Below are positions 6,182-8,675 of a stretch of DNA of 8,675 nucleotides, one piece after another. The DNA is from Streptomyces griseoluteus (GTDB lineage Bacteria; Actinomycetota; Actinomycetes; Streptomycetales; Streptomycetaceae). The stretch's first letter is position 1. The number at the start of each line of letters is the position of its first letter. The stretch spans positions 1-8,675 of the forward strand of contig JOBE01000110.1 in the NCBI GenBank assembly GCA_000717735.1, in the 5' to 3' direction. The position numbers were made by a program, and so were the translations under genes. The notes below the pieces were generated by a model that was not told where the DNA came from, did no database searches, and worked only from the letters and a program-made list of their open reading frames with translations.

Positions 6182-7199
6182 CTGCTGCACCCGCCCGGCA
6201 GGATGTCCCGCCGCCGTTGCCCGCCTCGCCCTGGCCGAGGCCCGCGTCTACGCCACCTGTGCCGCCGCCTGCGCCACGGCCCGGCCCATTACCCTGCGGC
6301 AACTCGCCGCCCTCACCGGGCCGACCGGCCATCCCATCGATCTCCGCAACGCTCTCGAGGCCATCCGCGACCTCGCCGACACCGGTCTCCTCCACCTCCC
6401 CAGCCTCACCCTGAACACCCCCGACAGCCCCCGCCGCATCCACGTCCACGTCCCAGGCTGCGCCGCGCAGACCGCCACCGTTCCCGCCCCTGCCACCCGG
6501 ACCTATGCCGTACCCCCGTTGCCGGGCGCATCGGGCGGCTCGACATCCCCGCCGCGCTCCCCGCGGACCTCCGGACCCGCTTGATCACTGTCTCCGCCGA
6601 GATCCGCAGCCTCTCCACGTCACCCCGTCTGCCTGATGCGCTCCTCGACCTGCGCCGCCGCAAGGTCGCCGCGCTCACCGAATGGGCCGGCCTCGCCGAA
6701 CACGCCGGATACGAGGTCCACCAGGCGCTGGGCCGGGCGATCGCCGACGAGAAGCGCGCAGAGGAGGTCTACGAGCAGTGGCGGGCCCGGGAAGAAGAGA
6801 CGGAGACGGCCCTCAAGGCCGCCCTGGACTGGCCCGTCGGTGACCTCGCCCAGCCGCCGGCCCCCGACGGAGAGCGCCAGCCTCTTCAAGTCCGGCATGC
6901 CCATCCCCACCGCCCTCCCCGAAGAACTGCGCACCGAACTACTGGTCATCGCCGAGGCCTTCCGCGGCGGCGGGCCCTCCGACCGCAAAGAGCGCCTGAG
7001 CCTCACCGAGCGCCGGGCCGCCGCCCTCGCCCAATGGGCCGCCCACCCCACCGCCTCACACAAGGTCGTCAGCGAGGCCGAACGGGCCCACAGCCCTCAC
7101 CAGCGCGCGCATCCACTGCTGAACGCCCCAGACGGCAGACCAGCCGACTCCCGGTCATGGACGACCTCGTCGTCTCCCACGTACCTCCGCTGCCGTTGA
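6178..7199 (+). pseudogene. hypothetical gene with three frame changes; winged-helix-like N-part and duplicated C-terminal module
   Basis: Translation should begin at GTG 6178, with GGAG at 6169-6172 and a 4-bp GTGA overlap with the preceding ORF. The plausible protein then needs three frame changes. From MTAAPARQDVPPPL it moves near 6207-6217 into ARLALAEARVYATCAAACAT. Near 6513-6519, in CCCCC, it moves into VAGRIGRLDIPAALPADLRT. Near 6861-6866, again at CCCCC, it moves into ESASLFKSGMPIPTALPEEL and ends at 7199. The first two act like one-base losses, the third like a one-base gain. The first part (ITLRQLAALTGPTGHPIDLR, NALEAIRDLADTGLLHLPSL) looks like a winged-helix domain. The rest is helical and contains the same module twice. 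Each segment has coding-type codon use and no internal stops. It is either a recent pseudogene or an intact gene carrying sequencing indels at homopolymers. Family unknown. Intact length would be near 340 residues. Confidence 0.6.
6545..7071 (+). repeat. duplicated protein module (two diverged copies)
   Basis: The segment at 6545-6703 (IPAALPADLRTRLITVSAEI ... DLRRRKVAALTEWAGLAEH) and the one at 6903-7071 (IPTALPEELRTELLVIAEAF ... SLTERRAAALAQWAAHPTASHKVV) share IP-x-ALP-x-(D/E)LRT-x-L at the front and an Arg-rich helix ending AAL-x-(E/Q)WA. They are diverged copies within one broken gene, presently in different frames. A charged linker helix (EKRAEEVYEQWRAREEETET) lies between them. Confidence 0.5.
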
Positions 7200-7385
7200 C
7201 GGTCGCGTTGGCTTCGGCGTAAGGGGCGCGGACGTTGTCGGCGACAGCGACAGCGACAGTGACGGCGACTCCGGCCGTCGCGACCTCCACCGCCGCCGTC
7301 CAGGACGTCGAGCAGTGTGTCCTTGACTTCCGCAGGGCGGAGTGTGCCTTCTCCCGGTGTGCCGAATCCTTTCGCTCACGGACGG

Positions 7386-7414
7386 TGAAACCGGGCGTAG
7401 TTTTAGTCCGGTTT
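7386..7414 (+). promoter_or_regulatory. candidate promoter/operator with inverted repeat AAACCGG...CCGGTTT
   Basis: AAACCGG (7388-7394) and CCGGTTT (7408-7414) form a perfect 7-bp inverted repeat around an AT-rich 13-nt centre containing TAGTTTT, rare in this GC-rich setting. The site is 54 bp before the TTG start of the secreted-protein gene. TAGTTT (7398-7403) could be a -10 element, or TGAAACC (7386-7392) could be an ECF-type -35. Neither has a clear partner element. Confidence 0.35.
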
Positions 7415-7454
7415 GGGGGCGGCAGAGTGGGGCAAGGAAGTCGTCCGACCTCAC

Positions 7455-7460
7455 GGAGAG
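7455..7460 (+). promoter_or_regulatory. Shine-Dalgarno site for the TTG start at 7468
   Basis: GGAGAG ends 7 nt before TTG 7468. It supports this rare start codon, because the reading frame before it does not look like protein and the signal peptide begins exactly here. Confidence 0.65.
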
Positions 7461-7467
7461 AAACACT

Positions 7468-7821
7468 TTGAAGAACAACAGGAAGGCGGGCGTCGCTGTG
7501 CGTGCCGCCCTCGCCGTGTCCGCAGCCTTCACCCTCGCTCTGTCCGTCGCGGCGCCCGCCGCGGTGGCCGCCCCCGCCGCGGACCCTCACGGGCTCTCGT
7601 GCGAGAAGGGCAAGCACAACATCGACGACTACACCGGCTGGGCGCTGTGCACCAACGTCGGAAGCGAGCCCATCACCTTCTGGGTCCACCTGATCTGTGG
7701 CTGGTCGCCCGACGCGGACGGTGAACACATCCGCCTCGAACCAGGCGACTCCGGCCAGTCGACCGCGCACTGCTCAAGCCTTGGCTCGGGGATCGGTGAG
7801 ATCCAGGTCCGCTCCTCCTGA
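7468..7821 (+). CDS. small secreted protein with four cysteines
   Basis: Starting at TTG 7468, the 117-residue product begins MKNNRKAGVAVRAALAVSAA, a classic Sec signal peptide: a basic N-region, a hydrophobic core through about residue 30, and likely cleavage after an Ala-x-Ala site in the VAAPAAVAAPAA region (about residues 32-38). The mature chain of about 80 residues has four cysteines (in LSCEKG, WALCTN, HLICGW and AHCSSL), suggesting two disulfide bonds, with WALCTNVGSEPITFWVHLIC in a beta-like pattern. It has no membrane anchor or catalytic motif. It is well ended by a strong terminator 14 bp after the stop, so it is a single-gene transcript. The frame is open upstream to 7342, but that part is not protein-like. 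Its size and cysteines recall secreted inhibitors or antimicrobial-type peptides of Streptomyces, but I see no diagnostic motif, so function is unknown. Confidence 0.85.
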   Translation: MKNNRKAGVAVRAALAVSAAFTLALSVAAPAAVAAPAADPHGLSCEKGKHNIDDYTGWALCTNVGSEPITFWVHLICGWSPDADGEHIRLEPGDSGQSTAHCSSLGSGIGEIQVRSS

Positions 7822-7835
7822 CAGCAGGCGCCGCA

Positions 7836-7877
7836 AAAAGGCGTACCCCCGGGCTGTTGCTCGGGGGTACGCCTTTT
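7836..7877. terminator. strong bidirectional hairpin terminator
   Basis: AAAAGGCGTACCCCCG (7836-7851) pairs perfectly with CGGGGGTACGCCTTTT (7862-7877), giving a 16-bp stem around the 10-nt loop GGCTGTTGCT. The T-run on one side and A-run on the other let it work in both directions. It lies 14 bp after the stop of the secreted-protein gene and about 150 bp past the end of the converging ATPase gene, and probably stops both transcripts. Confidence 0.93.
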
Positions 7878-8028
7878 CCGCTGTGGGCCCGCAGCGCGCG
7901 GCACAGGCCTGGCGGGCGCCTCCAGATCGCACTGCGGTCCCCGGGCCGGAGTACGGGCCGAGGGTGTTGCTACCTGGCCTCCCTGCGGAGGGGAACGACA
8001 CCGGGCGTCGTCAGCGCTGGGCGGGGTT

Positions 8029-8418
8029 CTACCGGGGGAGGAGGGCGCTCACGGTCTTTCCTCCGGTTGCCCGGTGGGTGACCGCGGTTGCTGTGGCGAG
8101 TCGGTTGACCATGGGGCCAGCCGAAGCCTCCGGTGCCCCCGTTGAGGTCGGGGGTGCGCATGCGGGGGCATGGGGGCTGGGGTCGTGTACGGCCACCTCG
8201 ATGCTGTCCGGGTTGGCGGTCAGGTCGAGGGTGCAGGTGCCGCCGCCGTGGCGGAGGGCGTTGGTGACGAGCTCCGAGACGACGAGGATCACGGTGTCGG
8301 CGGCTTCGGATGTGAGCGCCGGGACGAGCTCTTCGAGGAAGGACCGGGCGCTGTCGCGTGCCACGGCGACGGAACCGGCAGGGCGGTCGGTCGCGACGTC
8401 GACGCTCATCGTGTCCAT
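8029..8418 (-). CDS. RsbW/SpoIIAB-like GHKL ATP-binding protein
   Basis: This 129-residue protein has the single-domain form of the anti-sigma-factor-type kinases of Streptomyces: LEELVPALTSEAADTVILVV, then the N-box SELVTNALRHG (48-58, with E49 and N53 that coordinate Mg-ATP), VAVHDPSP (75-82, the G1 aspartate D79), and a final strand GGKTVSALLP (119-128). The second glycine box, normally GRGL before the helix, is replaced by AGPMVNRLA (100-108), so nucleotide binding or lid closure may be altered. Relatives bind and phosphorylate anti-anti-sigma proteins and hold sigma factors, but many Streptomyces copies are orphans, as here, with no sigma or antagonist gene in the window. ATG 8418 follows AGGGGG at good spacing. 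ATG 8409 is an alternative. It converges on the terminator at 7836-7877. Confidence 0.88.
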   Translation of the reverse strand: MDTMSVDVATDRPAGSVAVARDSARSFLEELVPALTSEAADTVILVVSELVTNALRHGGGTCTLDLTANPDSIEVAVHDPSPHAPACAPPTSTGAPEASAGPMVNRLATATAVTHRATGGKTVSALLPR

Positions 8419-8535
8419 CAGGTCCCCCTGGTCTCTGGATCACCCATGCCCGTTCTCCCCTGCCCGCCACGTCTGCCCCGGCAAGCGGCGGTTAACCCGG
8501 TGCGACCGTCCTGCGCCCCCACGCGCGTCACTGTT

Positions 8536-8552
8536 CGAGGTCGATTACCTCG
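8536..8552. promoter_or_regulatory. inverted repeat CGAGGT-CGATT-ACCTCG upstream of the RsbW-like gene
   Basis: A perfect 6-bp inverted repeat with a 5-nt AT-containing centre sits between the RsbW-like gene (start 8418, minus) and a possible plus-strand gene starting at 8605/8611. Its place between divergent starts suits an operator. A TGGACA (8557-8562) and TATATC (8573-8578) lie next to it but are too close together to be a -35/-10 pair. Confidence 0.3.
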
Positions 8553-8604
8553 TCGCTGGACACACGGAAATCTATATCGGCCGGAGTAGACATTGGGTGG
8601 TGGC

Positions 8605-8675
8605 GTGGTTATGGTTTCTCTCGTAGCCCAGAAGGACAGCAGGGCCTGGCAGAGACGAACTGCCGGCAAGCGGTA
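8605..8675 (+). CDS. possible 5' end of a gene, cut by the window edge
   Basis: A frame open from GTG 8605 (or ATG 8611) to the right edge reads MVSLVAQKDSRAWQRRTAGK and continues without a stop. G/C dominates third positions. The only purine-rich sequence upstream is GGGTGG (8595-8600), a weak ribosome site. The product so far is basic and shows no family signature. It could equally be non-coding. Confidence 0.3.
   Translation, partial: MVMVSLVAQKDSRAWQRRTAGKR

Larger units (their letters stand above)
7200..7467. other. intergenic region with hexamer microrepeat and inverted repeat
   Basis: This 268-bp stretch between the broken gene and the secreted-protein gene shows no convincing gene. 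It has five tandem near-copies of a hexamer, GGCGAC AGCGAC AGCGAC AGTGAC GGCGAC (7240-7269), and the inverted repeat described separately. It should contain the promoter for the secreted-protein gene. Confidence 0.4.

Noticed and set aside
5733..6449. A Gly-rich 238-codon minus-strand frame
   Set aside because: It runs opposite two plus-strand coding regions with better codon use, and its composition is low-complexity Gly/Ala/Arg.
7240..7269. Hexamer tandem copies considered as a CRISPR-like or iteron array
   Set aside because: The units are contiguous 6-mers without spacers and too short for a CRISPR repeat, and iterons are longer. It is simply a microrepeat.
7069..7770. A 233-codon minus-strand frame
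   Set aside because: It is antisense to the secreted-protein gene with signal peptide and crosses the strong inverted repeat and hexamer repeat region. No protein-like motif was seen.
1..8675. tRNA, rRNA or riboswitch genes
   Set aside because: I looked for tRNA cloverleaf signatures and conserved rRNA segments in the intergenic stretches and saw none.

Overview
The window is high-GC DNA with strong G/C bias at third codon positions, frequent GTG/TTG starts and actinobacterial protein families (an Rv1355c-type E1-like protein, a LuxR/AfsR-type STAND ATPase, an RsbW-like ATPase, an Imm10-like protein). This fits a Streptomyces or close relative. The mix of insertion-sequence debris, broken genes and small hypothetical genes suggests an accessory region rather than a core locus.

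Left part (1-4214, all minus strand). Read in the direction of transcription there are three genes: a STAND ATPase with TPR-like repeats but no visible DNA-binding domain (2202-4214), a ThiF/E1-like protein of the Rv1355c family (784-1908), and a RimJ/RimL-type GNAT acetyltransferase (134-787). The last two overlap by 4 bp and must be one transcription unit. The ATPase lies 293 bp upstream of them in the same direction. The E1-like and GNAT proteins plausibly act on the same substrate, but the substrate is unknown.

Middle (about 4385-4980). Two transposase remnants abut tail to tail: the C-terminal part of an IS5-type transposase (plus strand) and the N-terminal part of an IS110-type transposase (minus strand). 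Both are broken. They separate the left cassette from an orphan Imm10-family immunity-like gene (4981-5391, minus).

Right-middle (5400-7467). Several plus-strand genes of unknown function follow: a 124-aa protein (5586-5960) whose real 5' part may lie in another frame, a 61-aa ORF (5996-6181), and a longer gene (6178-7199) that starts by GTGA overlap but needs three single-base frame changes to be read through. At least two of those changes map to runs of C. The gene contains a winged-helix-like segment and a duplicated module.

Right end (7468-8675). A small secreted protein with four cysteines (TTG start, good ribosome binding site) ends at a very strong symmetrical hairpin terminator. Converging on it is an RsbW/SpoIIAB-like ATPase gene (8029-8418, minus). 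A possible gene start on the plus strand runs off the right edge.

The observations most worth following are the STAND / E1-like / GNAT cluster, the repeatedly frameshifted gene at 6178-7199, the orphan immunity-like gene beside IS debris, and the small secreted cysteine protein.
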